41,013 nt of DNA, taken from contig JAJZRF010000026.1 in NCBI GenBank assembly GCA_021847425.1, positions 1-41,013 on the forward strand, given 5' to 3'. The notes under the pieces were generated by a model that was not told the origin of the DNA, ran no database searches, and saw only the letters and a list, made by a program, of their open reading frames with translations. The DNA is from Deltaproteobacteria bacterium (GTDB lineage: Bacteria; Desulfobacterota; Desulfobulbia; Desulfobulbales; Desulfurivibrionaceae). Below, one piece after another: positions 21,514 through 28,374 of the stretch; position 1 is the first letter of the stretch, and every line of letters starts with the position of its first letter. The position numbers and the translations under genes are program-made.

Positions 21514-21885
21514 TCAGTCGGTCCCGAGAATGTCGCGGATGGCTTGCTCAAGTTCTTCCTTGCAGATCGGCTTGTTCAGGAAGCCGACGCCGCCCGCCTC
21601 CCTGGCCTGCTGGATACTTTCCTCGCTCCCCAGGGCGGTAAAAAACGCCACCGGGATATGGGCGGTGCGCTGGTCCGCCTTGATCCGCCAGGTTGCCTCG
21701 AAGCCATCCAGCACCGGCATTTCGATGTCCATGATAATCATGTCCGGCCGGATCTCAACGGCCAGCTCGTATCCCAGGAGGCCGTTTTCCGCGGAGATGG
21801 ACTGGTGCCCCAGTTGCTGGACAAGCTGGCTGACGATCCGCCGGATCATGGCGGAGTCATCGACTATGAGTATGGTCTTTAACAT
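21514..21885 (-). CDS. Single-domain response regulator
   Basis: This 123-residue receiver domain has no output domain. The acidic pocket D9/D10, the phosphorylation site D53 (MIIMDIEMPVLDGFE), T83 and K105 (FLNKPI) are all in place. The start at 21885 (MLKTILIVDDSAMIRR) is set by the family N-terminus and an AAGG about 6 nt upstream; a longer in-frame extension lacks conservation. It is CheY/PilG-like and co-transcribed with the HD-GYP protein, which may be its output or its partner. The kinase is not in the window. Confidence 0.92.
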   Translation of the reverse strand: MLKTILIVDDSAMIRRIVSQLVQQLGHQSISAENGLLGYELAVEIRPDMIIMDIEMPVLDGFEATWRIKADQRTAHIPVAFFTALGSEESIQQAREAGGVGFLNKPICKEELEQAIRDILGTD

Positions 21886-21968
21886 GGAGCCTTGTCGGTA
21901 AGGTGTAAGGTGGCCAAATGGCACAAAGCGTGCAAGGTGCAATATACTCGGAAAGCAGGGGGGAAGGC

Positions 21969-22006
21969 AAAAAAAATATCGGCCCTTGCCCACGGGCCTT
22001 TGATCC
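21969..22006 (-). terminator. Rho-independent terminator downstream of hisD
   Basis: On the minus strand GGCCC and GGGCC (21994-21998 and 21981-21985) form a stem that is extended by ATC/GAT pairing with a short bulge. T8 follows (21969-21976). It separates hisD from the response-regulator operon. Confidence 0.65.
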
Positions 22007-22042
22007 GTAAGGATTATTTGGCAATTGCGTGGGCCAAGCGGT

Positions 22043-23353
22043 CTATTTTCCCCCGGTCCGGATGGCCACGGAATTGGCATGGGCAGTGAGGCCCTCAAGC
22101 CGGGCGAGCAGCTGGATATGGCCGCTGTCCGCCTGGAGGGCTTCCCGGGAATAGGCGATCAGGCTGGATTTCTTGATGAAGGTCTCCACCCCGAGGGCGG
22201 AAGAGAAGCGGGCCGTGCCCATGGTCGGCAGCACATGGTTGGGGCCGGCCAGGTAATCCCCGGCGGATTCCGGGGTGTGACGGCCCAGAAAGATCGCTCC
22301 GGCATGGCGGATGCGGGTCAGCCAGAGAAAGGGCTCCCTGATCATCAGCTCCAGGTGCTCGGCGGCAATCCCGTTGGCCAGGGTTATGGCTTCCCCCAGA
22401 TCCTCGGCCACCAGGATCACCCCCCGTTCGCTCAGCGATTTCCGGGCAATGTCGGCGCGGGACAGGCTGGCCAGCTGTGTTTTGAGTTGCCCCACGATCT
22501 GTGCGGCCAGTTCCTCGGTGGTGGTAATGCACATGGCCAGGGCCTGCGGGTCGTGTTCGGCCTGGGCCAGCATGTCGGCGGCAATGTAGGAGGGCTCCCC
22601 GGTTTCATCGGCGATGATCAGCACCTCGCTGGGCCCGGCGATCATGTCGATGCGCACCCGGCCGGAAACCTGGCGCTTGGCCTCGGCCACATACTGGTTG
22701 CCTGGGCCGACGATTACATCCACCCTGGGAATGGTCTCGGTGCCGTAGGCCAGGGCCGCGATGGCCCAGGCGCTGCCCGCCTTGTAGATCTCGGTGATCC
22801 CGATTTCCTGGGCCGCCACCAGCAGGGCGGGATTGATCTTGCCGTTTGCATCGGGCGGGGTCATCATCACCCGTCTCTCCACTCCGGCGATGGCCGCCGG
22901 GATGCCGTTCATCAGCACCGACGAGACCAGGGGGGTCTTGCCGCCCTGGCCGCCCGGCACATAGAGCCCGGCCGAGTCCACCGGATGCACGATCCGGCCG
23001 GTGATGGCGCCGTCCTCCCGCGTCACCATCCAGGACTGTTCCTTTTCCCGCTCGTGAAAGGCGTAGATGCGCTCGATGGCGATCTCCAGGGTAGCGAGGA
23101 ACTCTTCGTCCACCGAGGCCATGGCCTCGTGCAGCTCCTCGTCGCTTACCCGGAGCTGGTTTGCAGTCATGCCCGGCGCATCGAACTTGCGGATGTATTC
23201 AACCAACGCCTCGTCGCCGCGCTGGCGAATCTCGGCGATGATGGAGGTCACGGTTTCCTGGCAACCGCTGTCGGCCGCTTGAAAACGGTCGCGCAAACCG
23301 GCCAGGATTTCTTTGCCTCTGGCAGAGGCTGTGGCAACGGGAGTGATGATCAT
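22043..23353 (-). CDS. hisD: Histidinol dehydrogenase
   Basis: This 436-residue zinc enzyme performs the last two oxidations of histidine synthesis with NAD+. Signature segments are [65 protein letters not shown] (zinc ligands Q and H), IAAEHLELM (catalytic Glu-His), [13 protein letters not shown] and the C-terminal [15 protein letters not shown] lies 7 nt before the ATG. It is a lone his gene here, bounded downstream by a terminator. Everything expected for activity is present. Confidence 0.97.
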   Translation of the reverse strand: MIITPVATASARGKEILAGLRDRFQAADSGCQETVTSIIAEIRQRGDEALVEYIRKFDAPGMTANQLRVSDEELHEAMASVDEEFLATLEIAIERIYAFHEREKEQSWMVTREDGAITGRIVHPVDSAGLYVPGGQGGKTPLVSSVLMNGIPAAIAGVERRVMMTPPDANGKINPALLVAAQEIGITEIYKAGSAWAIAALAYGTETIPRVDVIVGPGNQYVAEAKRQVSGRVRIDMIAGPSEVLIIADETGEPSYIAADMLAQAEHDPQALAMCITTTEELAAQIVGQLKTQLASLSRADIARKSLSERGVILVAEDLGEAITLANGIAAEHLELMIREPFLWLTRIRHAGAIFLGRHTPESAGDYLAGPNHVLPTMGTARFSSALGVETFIKKSSLIAYSREALQADSGHIQLLARLEGLTAHANSVAIRTGGK

Positions 23354-23674
23354 GGTGTGCCTCTATTGTTTAGCAAAAGCCGCACTGTGGAAACGGCTGC
23401 CTGCAACTTTTTGTCGTATTTTTGAATGTAGATTGATTCCCCAGTGGTATTTCTCTCTATACCAGCGATTACAGGGGAAGAAAAGCCCTCTTCACGCAAT
23501 GGGCCAAGATTGACTGCCGTGGTTGATATGGGCTTTTGTTCGTTACTCGCTACCCTGGCTGGAGTTTCCAGGAGCGCCTTGGGGTTTGGGGAAAGAAGGA
23601 AAGGGGCTGCCGGAGAGGGGAAGTGCTAGAAAAGAGGGACGTGGCCCGAATTGTTTTGCGGTTTCCTCAAGAGG
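23354..23674. other. Intergenic region between hisD and the DUF167 gene
   Basis: I see no supported gene in these 321 bases. A small inverted repeat, GGTATTTCTCTCTATACC (23450-23467), lies about 100 nt upstream of hisD and could be regulatory. No convincing promoter was found. The last bases contain the end of a 27-bp sequence (23671-23697) that is repeated at 24783-24809. Confidence 0.4.
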
Positions 23675-23974
23675 CTAAAACAACTTCTGCTGCCCGATAA
23701 CCCCTGGCAGCCGCTTGGGAGACTGTATCCGCAGCACCTTGTTGACATTCATCCTGCCGGACACGACCTCAATATCACGCACCGAAACACCGAACTCCTC
23801 CGCCAGGAAGCGCACCATGTAGTCGGTCGCTTTTCCACCCTGCGGCACCGCCTTGACGCTGACGCAGAGTTGATGCCCCTTTACCTTGCCGATGGCATCT
23901 TTCCTGGCATTGGGAGTGCCGAGGATATTGAGCACCAGAACGTCACCGTCCCAAGTGTAAAACGATTTTTCCAC
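23675..23974 (-). CDS. DUF167 (YggU-like) protein
   Basis: This small protein of about 99 residues is of the DUF167/YggU family, conserved but with no established function. The body is typical: LNILGTPNARKDAIGKVKG, then QLCVSVKAVPQGGKAT, followed by MVRFLAEEFGVSVRDIEVVS and GRMNVNKVLRI. GTG at 23974 is chosen as start because AGGAG lies 5 nt upstream; no ATG has a ribosome site. The C-terminus ends QQKLF. The 3' end is duplicated at 24783-24809, behind an unrelated TA locus, and the region upstream of its start is also repeated at 25448-25539. Confidence 0.88.
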   Translation of the reverse strand: MEKSFYTWDGDVLVLNILGTPNARKDAIGKVKGHQLCVSVKAVPQGGKATDYMVRFLAEEFGVSVRDIEVVSGRMNVNKVLRIQSPKRLPGVIGQQKLF

Positions 23975-23997
23975 TATTACTCCTAAACTCTTCTGAC

Positions 23998-24087
23998 GGT
24001 AGTACATCAGTGCTACTGGGGCATCGTCTTTTTCTTGGCTGTTGAGGGTTGTGGTAATTGGGAAGAAAAAATGGATGCGGCGGGATG
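23998..24087. repeat. Dispersed ~90-bp repeat, copy A
   Basis: This stretch aligns with 25448-25539. Shared blocks include GTGCTACTG, TCTTGG, TTGGGAAGAAAA and GGATGCGGCGG-type endings, with scattered substitutions. Copy A lies directly upstream of the DUF167 gene. Copy B lies directly upstream of the RHH antitoxin gene at 25422. Confidence 0.65.
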
Positions 24088-24097
24088 GGCTTGTTGT

Positions 24098-24424
24098 TCA
24101 AGTTTCAAGAAGCCGGCGTTGCAATAGGGCCTGCATGTCGCGGCGGCCATCGGCAATCAGTAAAACGTAGACACCATTGTTCAGAACTCTGTAAATCATC
24201 CGGTATGGTTTGAAGAAAATTTCGCGGTACTCGCGAATCCCCAGGTGTAGCAGTTCCTGTGGGTAGGCCCCCCGTTCGGGAGACTCGGCCAGGCTGGCGA
24301 ACGCTTTTTCGAGTTGCTCCAGGACGTAATCCGCCTTTCCTGGCGTGTCGTGCCGGGAGATGTAGTCATGCAGCTCGCCCAGATCGTGGGTTGCGTCATC
24401 GGTTAAGAAAACCGGCTGCGGCAT
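24098..24424 (-). CDS. ParE/RelE-superfamily toxin
   Basis: This 108-residue toxin is of the ParE type. It opens PVFLTDDATHDLGELHDYIS, continues with the dimer helix DYVLEQLEKAFASLAESPER and GAYPQELLHLGIREYREIFF, then KPYRMIYRVLNNGVYVLLIA, and ends DGRRDMQALLQRRLL. The start overlaps the antitoxin stop by one base (TGATG). The Phd-type partner upstream makes a Phd/ParE mixed pair, which is common. The gene is intact. The cellular target cannot be read from the sequence. Confidence 0.92.
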   Translation of the reverse strand: MPQPVFLTDDATHDLGELHDYISRHDTPGKADYVLEQLEKAFASLAESPERGAYPQELLHLGIREYREIFFKPYRMIYRVLNNGVYVLLIADGRRDMQALLQRRLLET

Positions 24425-24699
24425 CAGCGGTTTTCTCGGTGTTCGCGCAGACGTTTGATCACCTCTGCGGCGGGCTGGACCTTGCCTGCTTCGATCTGGC
24501 GGTTGCCGAGAGCCAGGATTTTAAGAAGCGTCATGGCCTCCTGGGTTTGTTCGTAGCTGGCAATGTCCTGCACGACAACCTTGGCCTCGCCGTTTTGGGT
24601 GATGATCAGTGGCTGCCGTTGTTCGCCCAGGGTGCGGACAATTTCAGCGGCGTGGGCTTTGAGATAACTGATCGGCTTGATCTGGCTGGATAATTTCAT
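24424..24699 (-). CDS. Phd/YefM-family antitoxin
   Basis: This 91-residue antitoxin has a Phd/YefM N-terminal domain that binds DNA (MKLSSQIKPISYLKAHAAEI, then LGEQRQPLIITQNGEAKVVV and QDIASYEQT). Its C-terminal helix (AAEVIKRLREHRENR) should bind the toxin. AGGTGAAAC precedes the ATG. A good promoter lies at 24730-24759. It directly precedes the toxin gene with a one-base overlap, and it should repress the operon. Confidence 0.93.
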   Translation of the reverse strand: MKLSSQIKPISYLKAHAAEIVRTLGEQRQPLIITQNGEAKVVVQDIASYEQTQEAMTLLKILALGNRQIEAGKVQPAAEVIKRLREHRENR

Positions 24700-24729
24700 G
24701 TTTCACCTGTGCGGAGTTTGGTAAGGCTA

Positions 24730-24759
24730 AATATAGTCCTTAGACAGGTCGATCGTCAA
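24730..24759 (-). promoter_or_regulatory. Promoter of the Phd/ParE operon
   Basis: On the minus strand TTGACG (24754-24759), an 18-nt spacer and TATATT (24730-24735) lie about 30 nt before the antitoxin start. TAAGG and CCTTA flank the -10 box as an inverted repeat and are a candidate Phd operator. Confidence 0.65.
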
Positions 24760-24782
24760 GGGCGAAGGCACATGGTTCCTAG

Positions 24783-24809
24783 GAGGCTAAAATAACTTCT
24801 GCTGCCCGA
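24783..24809. repeat. Duplicate of the DUF167 gene 3' end
   Basis: These 27 bases match 23671-23697 with one difference. The shared sequence begins GAGGCTAAAA and ends TTCTGCTGCCCGA. In the first place it encodes the DUF167 C-terminus and stop. Here it is a free fragment behind the frameshifted toxin gene. Similarity extends weakly about 8 bases further left. Confidence 0.85.
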
Positions 24810-24822
24810 ATCCATTGGGTTC

Positions 24823-25135
24823 TCATGGTTTGCCTTCTTTCGGGCCAACCGCATAGCCAGCCTCCCGCTGGTTGCGCACGGCAAGGACAAAAACGGTGTC
24901 GATTTCGGCAACGTAGCGGTATGAGGCCACATAGCCGTGCGAACGACGCCCGATCACGAGTTCCCGCTTGTCATTCTTCGCGGGGCGGCCGATCAGGGGG
25001 CTGTGCGCCAGCACGTTGATCGCCTCGATGATCTCCCGGATGCGCGCCCCTGGGTCTTCAACCTGATATTGGGCAAGGGGATCGAGGATGCGATCAAAAT
25101 CCCCCCGCCTCCGCTGCCAATTCGATGCGCGACAT
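24823..25135 (-). pseudogene. ParE-like toxin gene with a frameshift
   Basis: The 5' part from ATG 25135 reads MSRIELAAEAGG and then stops. After the six-base G run (plus-strand C run at 25101-25106) another frame continues DFDRILDPLAQYQVEDPGAR, then IREIIEAINVLAHSPLIGRP, and ends at 24823. Removing one G joins the halves into a normal ParE toxin (EAGDFDRILD). The toxin ATG lies 2 nt after the antitoxin stop. The result is either an inactive toxin or a homopolymer sequencing error; slippage during expression is a third option. Confidence 0.82.
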
Positions 25136-25137
25136 TT

Positions 25138-25422
25138 TCAGCGCGTCAGGTTGCGAGCTGCCGGACGCTTTGCCACTTTACCGGCAAGACGCTCTTCCAG
25201 ATAGCCGCGCATTTCCTCCCACGGAATCGTCTTCCCGGAGGCAACGATGCGAGCATAGCGATCCTCGGCAACCGCATCGAAATCAGCGCGCAGATTCTCC
25301 TGCTCCGTCTTTTCCGCAATGGCCTCAAGGATGAAGCCGTGCGCGGTCATGCCGGAACGTTTCGCCGCCGCGGCAACGCGGGCTTTCAGGTCTTCCGGCA
25401 AGCGGATGGTAGTCGTGGGCAT
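25138..25422 (-). CDS. CopG/RHH-type antitoxin
   Basis: This 94-residue antitoxin has a ribbon-helix-helix domain (MPTTTIRLPEDLKARVAAAA, then KRSGMTAHGFILEAI) and a charged C-terminal half (EDRYARIVASGKTIPWEEMR, GYLEERLAGK). The ATG at 25422 is the family start; the open frame extends 42 codons upstream without conservation. A perfect 12-bp palindrome at 25448-25473, 26 nt upstream, is a likely operator. The cognate toxin gene is frameshifted. Confidence 0.88.
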   Translation of the reverse strand: MPTTTIRLPEDLKARVAAAAKRSGMTAHGFILEAIAEKTEQENLRADFDAVAEDRYARIVASGKTIPWEEMRGYLEERLAGKVAKRPAARNLTR

Positions 25423-25447
25423 GGCTGCCTCCAAGGGAAAATATACA

Positions 25448-25473
25448 GGCAGTAGCACATCTGTGCTACTGCC
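25448..25473. promoter_or_regulatory. Perfect 12-bp palindrome upstream of the RHH antitoxin
   Basis: GGCAGTAGCACA (25448-25459) and TGTGCTACTGCC (25462-25473) are exact inverted repeats with a 2-nt centre. The position just ahead of the antitoxin start suits an autoregulatory operator. It is also the first part of dispersed repeat copy B, whose sister copy A at 23998 has only a degraded version of the palindrome. Confidence 0.7.
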
Positions 25474-25539
25474 GCACCAATTCTTTCTCTTGGTGGTCTT
25501 GTGCCTGGTAGTTGGGAAGAAAATGGCTGCGGCGGTATG
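25448..25539. repeat. Dispersed ~90-bp repeat, copy B
   Basis: This aligns with copy A at 23998-24087. It lies directly upstream of the RHH antitoxin gene. Together with the duplicated DUF167 3' end, it indicates that TA genes occupy the place of DUF167 in a duplicated segment. Confidence 0.65.
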
Positions 25540-25565
25540 CGCCCTCAATCGCCGCGCCCGAACGC

Positions 25566-25630
25566 AAAATGGGGACGGAGGTCGATATTTTTATCAAGCC
25601 ATTCCGGAAAACGGGTCCCATCCCCATTTT
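25566..25630. repeat. REP-like element next to the aldo/keto reductase gene
   Basis: AAAATGGGGA (25566-25575) and TCCCCATTTT (25621-25630) form perfect 10-bp arms around 45 bp that include GGAGGTCGATATTTTT. The GGGGAC core recalls the end repeats of the RAYT at 6.7 kb but is otherwise different. It ends three bases beyond the stop of the reductase gene. Confidence 0.6.
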
Positions 25631-25633
25631 CTC

Positions 25634-26653
25634 TTATCCCATCGGGTAAAGAATCTCTTGATTGACGCTGTCGCACTCTTTCAGGAGTTCTTGTGAAAGG
25701 ACAGTTTCCGAGGCTCTGAGGGTATCGTCAAGCTGCGAAGGATGCGTTGCCCCGACGATGGTGCTTGGCACAAAATCAAAACTGAGCGTCCATGCCGCCG
25801 CCATGGTTGCCGGAGCAAGCCCGTGTTTCAGGGCGATGGCAGCATATTTTTGTGCCGCGGCTATCGATCGCTCCCCGGCAAATCGTCCAGCCTGCGCTCT
25901 CATCCTCGGATCAGGATTGGTCAGGTAATCCCCGAAGCGAAAGCCGTCCCAATGGTGGTCGGGCTTATATTTGCCGCTCAACACGCCGCCGGCCAACGGC
26001 GAAAAGGGGAGCAGACCGACCTGCTCTTTTTTGCAGACGATGGCGATTTCATCCAGGAAGCGCCTGTTGAGCATGGAAAAGTTGTTCTGGATGCTCTCAA
26101 ATCGCTTGAAGCCCCGATAACGGCTGGTCTCCAAGGCTTTGGTCAACCCGTAGGCGTTCTCGTTCGATGTTCCGATATAGCGCACCTTGCCGCTGCGGAC
26201 GAGCTGATCAAGCGCTTCAAGGCTCTCTTCAATGGGAACCACGGTGTCGGGCCAGTGGACCTGATAGAGATCGAGGTAATCGGTCTTGAGTCTTCGTAAG
26301 CTCCCTTCGACGGCGGTGGTGATATGAAACGCATCGATGGCCGTCAGACCGTGGCGCACCGGGGGAACGAACCAGCCATTGGCCGCGCCCGCGACTTTCG
26401 TGGCAAGGATAATTGAATCCCGTGGCTTGCCTGCCAGCCATTCGCCAAAGATCTCTTCCGTAATGCCATAGGTTTCTGCCGTTGGCGGAACGGGATAGAC
26501 TTCGGCGGTATCATAAAAGTTGACGCCATTGGCATAGGCTTTGTCCAGGATTTCAAACGATATTTTTTTATCGCATTTTTTCCCGAAGGTCATTGTCCCC
26601 ATGCAGATGCTGGAGACTCTCAGGCCGCTTTTTCCGATATAGTTGTATTTCAT
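25634..26653 (-). CDS. Aldo/keto reductase
   Basis: This 339-residue NADPH-dependent oxidoreductase has the aldo/keto reductase TIM-barrel. The catalytic tetrad is D48 and Y53 (NFYDTAEVYP), K86 (ILATKVAG) and H133 (YLDLYQVHWPD). The cofactor region shows GTSNENAYGL, then LPFSPLAGGVLSGKY and ending STIVGATHPSQL. It is of the Tas/YajO-like branch. The substrate cannot be inferred. It is the only ordinary metabolic gene inside accessory island 2 and lies beside a REP-like element. No operon partner is apparent. Confidence 0.93.
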   Translation of the reverse strand: MKYNYIGKSGLRVSSICMGTMTFGKKCDKKISFEILDKAYANGVNFYDTAEVYPVPPTAETYGITEEIFGEWLAGKPRDSIILATKVAGAANGWFVPPVRHGLTAIDAFHITTAVEGSLRRLKTDYLDLYQVHWPDTVVPIEESLEALDQLVRSGKVRYIGTSNENAYGLTKALETSRYRGFKRFESIQNNFSMLNRRFLDEIAIVCKKEQVGLLPFSPLAGGVLSGKYKPDHHWDGFRFGDYLTNPDPRMRAQAGRFAGERSIAAAQKYAAIALKHGLAPATMAAAWTLSFDFVPSTIVGATHPSQLDDTLRASETVLSQELLKECDSVNQEILYPMG

Positions 26654-26710
26654 ATGGGTGCTCGTAGGTTGTTGTATTTAAGGCTTAGGCAAGGGCTGGT
26701 GAATGAGAGG

Positions 26711-27541
26711 TTAGACCACAACGTCATGGTTTGCGGCCTGAGCGCTAACAGCGTTGGATTGCCGAAGTATCTCAGCAGCTAGTTCAATGCTGGCTTTATC
26801 TGCCTCGACACCAGAAAGCATCTGTTGAATTTCTTTTAGTAACTGGTCGTCGAGCGCTTCGAGCACATAGAAGTAGGCGGATGGTCCAAACTTGTCGATG
26901 TAGTCAGAGTAATGAGGTAGCGCGACTTTAATCAGTTTTGAGATCGCCTCATTGTCCATAAAGTCCTTAGCGCCAAGGCCGCCCTTTAAGATATGCCATC
27001 GCATTACTGCGTGCATCACTACTGCTTGAAGAGCAGAGAATGTGGCCCACACCATAGGTGAAAGAAATGGACGCGCCTTCGAAGCACCACTTAGATCAAG
27101 GCTTTTTATATCGAAGGCAGTACCCATCATCTCAAATGCTTGCCGAGCCTTGGGGTCTCGCTCAGTTATGGGGGCAGCCTTCTCAAATGAGATGGAGGAC
27201 ATGAGAGCTGCGATCCCACGTGCCGCCCCCAGTGCCGTTACTGAAGCCCAAAGTTGATCTATGGCTTCTAGTCGTCTCTTGTCTATGGCCATCTGACGGC
27301 TAGCCAGAGCCGTTAGTGCTCCGCTCCGCAACGCGGCAATCTCAGTTTCTTTGGCTCGGAGTTCTGCCTTTAGTCGTTCTTCACTTTCCCGCATTTGGGA
27401 CCGAACTGATTCAAGCTTTGTATTGAATTCGTGTTCGACGCTTTTCGTTAGTCGCGTAGAAATTACGTTGCGCCCAAGCCAAAGTGCCGCAGCGAACAAT
27501 GCGGTGGTAGTGAGCGAAGGAAACCATGCTGTGAGGTCCAT
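26711..27541 (-). CDS. Membrane-anchored coiled-coil protein of unknown function
   Basis: This 276-residue protein is not recognised. One N-terminal membrane helix (about residues 8-24, FPSLTTTALFAAALWLG) is followed by a long charged helix, probably a coiled coil (EHEFNTKLESVRSQMRESEE to about residue 75). The rest is a mainly alpha-helical domain (AIDQLWASVTALGAARGIAA, LPHYSDYIDKFGPSAYFYVL). The DNA is visibly AT-richer than its neighbours and the gene lies against a truncated higA, both signs of recent transfer. Membrane anchor plus helical cytoplasmic domain would suit an immunity or phage-defence effector or a stress protein, but nothing in the sequence proves this. Confidence 0.7.
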   Translation of the reverse strand: MDLTAWFPSLTTTALFAAALWLGRNVISTRLTKSVEHEFNTKLESVRSQMRESEERLKAELRAKETEIAALRSGALTALASRQMAIDKRRLEAIDQLWASVTALGAARGIAALMSSISFEKAAPITERDPKARQAFEMMGTAFDIKSLDLSGASKARPFLSPMVWATFSALQAVVMHAVMRWHILKGGLGAKDFMDNEAISKLIKVALPHYSDYIDKFGPSAYFYVLEALDDQLLKEIQQMLSGVEADKASIELAAEILRQSNAVSAQAANHDVVV

Positions 27542-27590
27542 TGAGAGAATCCGTAGTAGTCGATTGGGTTATGGTCTCTGGCTGTGTTCT

Positions 27591-27680
27591 TTAGGCCAAC
27601 CGGTATTGGCTGATCTCCATGGGTTTGAGGAATTTTTCCCGCAGTATCTCGCCGGGATGGATGTTGGGCAGTCTGTTCAT
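27591..27680 (-). pseudogene. Truncated HigA-type antitoxin (first 29 codons)
   Basis: ATG at 27680 with an excellent AGGAGG 6 nt upstream opens NRLPNIHPGEILREKFLKPM and EISQYRLA, then a TAA. This is the unmistakable N-terminus of HigA antitoxins (HPGEILxEEFLxPxGISQYRLA), which normally run to about 100 residues with an XRE helix-turn-helix. The break is exactly at the point where sequence becomes AT-richer and leads into the unknown gene at 27541. No higB toxin is seen. Confidence 0.82.
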
Positions 27681-27711
27681 GGTTGCCTCCTGTCCGGATG
27701 AAGAACTCCGG

Positions 27712-28116
27712 CTATTCACCCACCTGCATGGCACCCATGGCCGCCCGGGCAAGGAAGCCGGAGCGGGTTTCATGGTGCGCTCCGGCATAGGTGTCGATCC
27801 GGCGCAGGAGCCTGGCCGGCAGGGTGATGTTCACCCGTTCCGCCTTGTCGGAAAGCAGGGTAGGGTCCACCTCCACCAGCGCCCATATCCACCCGGCAAA
27901 CTCGGGGTTGGTACGGTGGGTCTCGATTTTTCCCGGCATGGGGATCGTGCCGCCATCGTCCAGCACGGTTTCGATCCACAGTCCGATGGCCTCCGCCGCG
28001 TTGGCAATGGCCTCGTCCAGGGTATCTCCGGCGGAGAAACAGCCGGGCAGGTCCGGCACCGCCACGCCGAAAGCGGTTTTTGCATCGCCAGGTTCAATGG
28101 CAATCGGGTATCTCAT
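27712..28116 (-). CDS. hicB: HicB-family antitoxin
   Basis: This 134-residue antitoxin has the HicB partial RNase H-like fold at its N-terminus: MRYPIAIEPGDAKTAFGVAV, followed by PDLPGCFSAGDTLDEAIANA. The C-terminal DNA-binding region is ribbon-helix-helix (VNITLPARLLRRIDTYAGAH). The start at 28116 overlaps the hicA stop (ATGA). The order hicA-hicB, toxin first, is normal for this family. It should bind HicA and repress the promoter at 28314-28342. It looks intact. Confidence 0.93.
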   Translation of the reverse strand: MRYPIAIEPGDAKTAFGVAVPDLPGCFSAGDTLDEAIANAAEAIGLWIETVLDDGGTIPMPGKIETHRTNPEFAGWIWALVEVDPTLLSDKAERVNITLPARLLRRIDTYAGAHHETRSGFLARAAMGAMQVGE

Positions 28117-28307
28117 GGCTTGTCTCCTTTCAGTCCGGCCTGTTTCATCAGTTTGTGGATAAGGCCGACGCCCAAATCCTTGCGCGGATGGGGTATGCAC
28201 ACATGGCCAGGAATGGTCGGGTGGGTGAAGATGTGATGCGAGCCTTTCACGCCGCGCAACACCCAGCCCGCCTTTTCCATTTGCTTGATGAGTTTTGCGC
28301 TCGTCAT
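28113..28307 (-). CDS. hicA: HicA-family mRNA interferase toxin
   Basis: This 64-residue toxin has the double-stranded RNA-binding-like fold of HicA: MTSAKLIKQMEKAGWVLRGV, then the catalytic-His segment KGSHHIFTHP, followed by VCIPHPRKDLGVGLIHKLMK. ATG at 28307 is chosen over an in-frame ATG eight codons upstream because it matches the usual family N-terminus. It precedes hicB with a 4-nt overlap. It should cleave mRNA or tmRNA when HicB is depleted. Confidence 0.93.
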   Translation of the reverse strand: MTSAKLIKQMEKAGWVLRGVKGSHHIFTHPTIPGHVCIPHPRKDLGVGLIHKLMKQAGLKGDKP

Positions 28308-28313
28308 ATGTGT

Positions 28314-28342
28314 ACTATACACACTGGGCAAGGTGGGCGCAA
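28314..28342 (-). promoter_or_regulatory. hicAB promoter with palindromic operator
   Basis: On the minus strand TTGCGC (28337-28342), a 17-nt spacer and TATAGT (28314-28319) precede hicA closely. TGTGTATAGTACACA, a 6-bp inverted repeat with a 3-nt centre, lies over the -10 box and is the likely HicB operator. The short distance to the start codon means a leader of only a few bases if 28307 is used. Confidence 0.65.
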
Positions 28343-28374
28343 GAGGCAGTTTTTGTTCCGGCCATGGTCAACCC

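Noticed and set aside
26654-26720. Possible integron attC site at the end of the unknown gene (GTCTAAC around the stop)
   Set aside because: The core-like heptamer is present, but there is no matching GTTRRRY partner at a suitable distance, no palindromic attC body, and no integrase in view.
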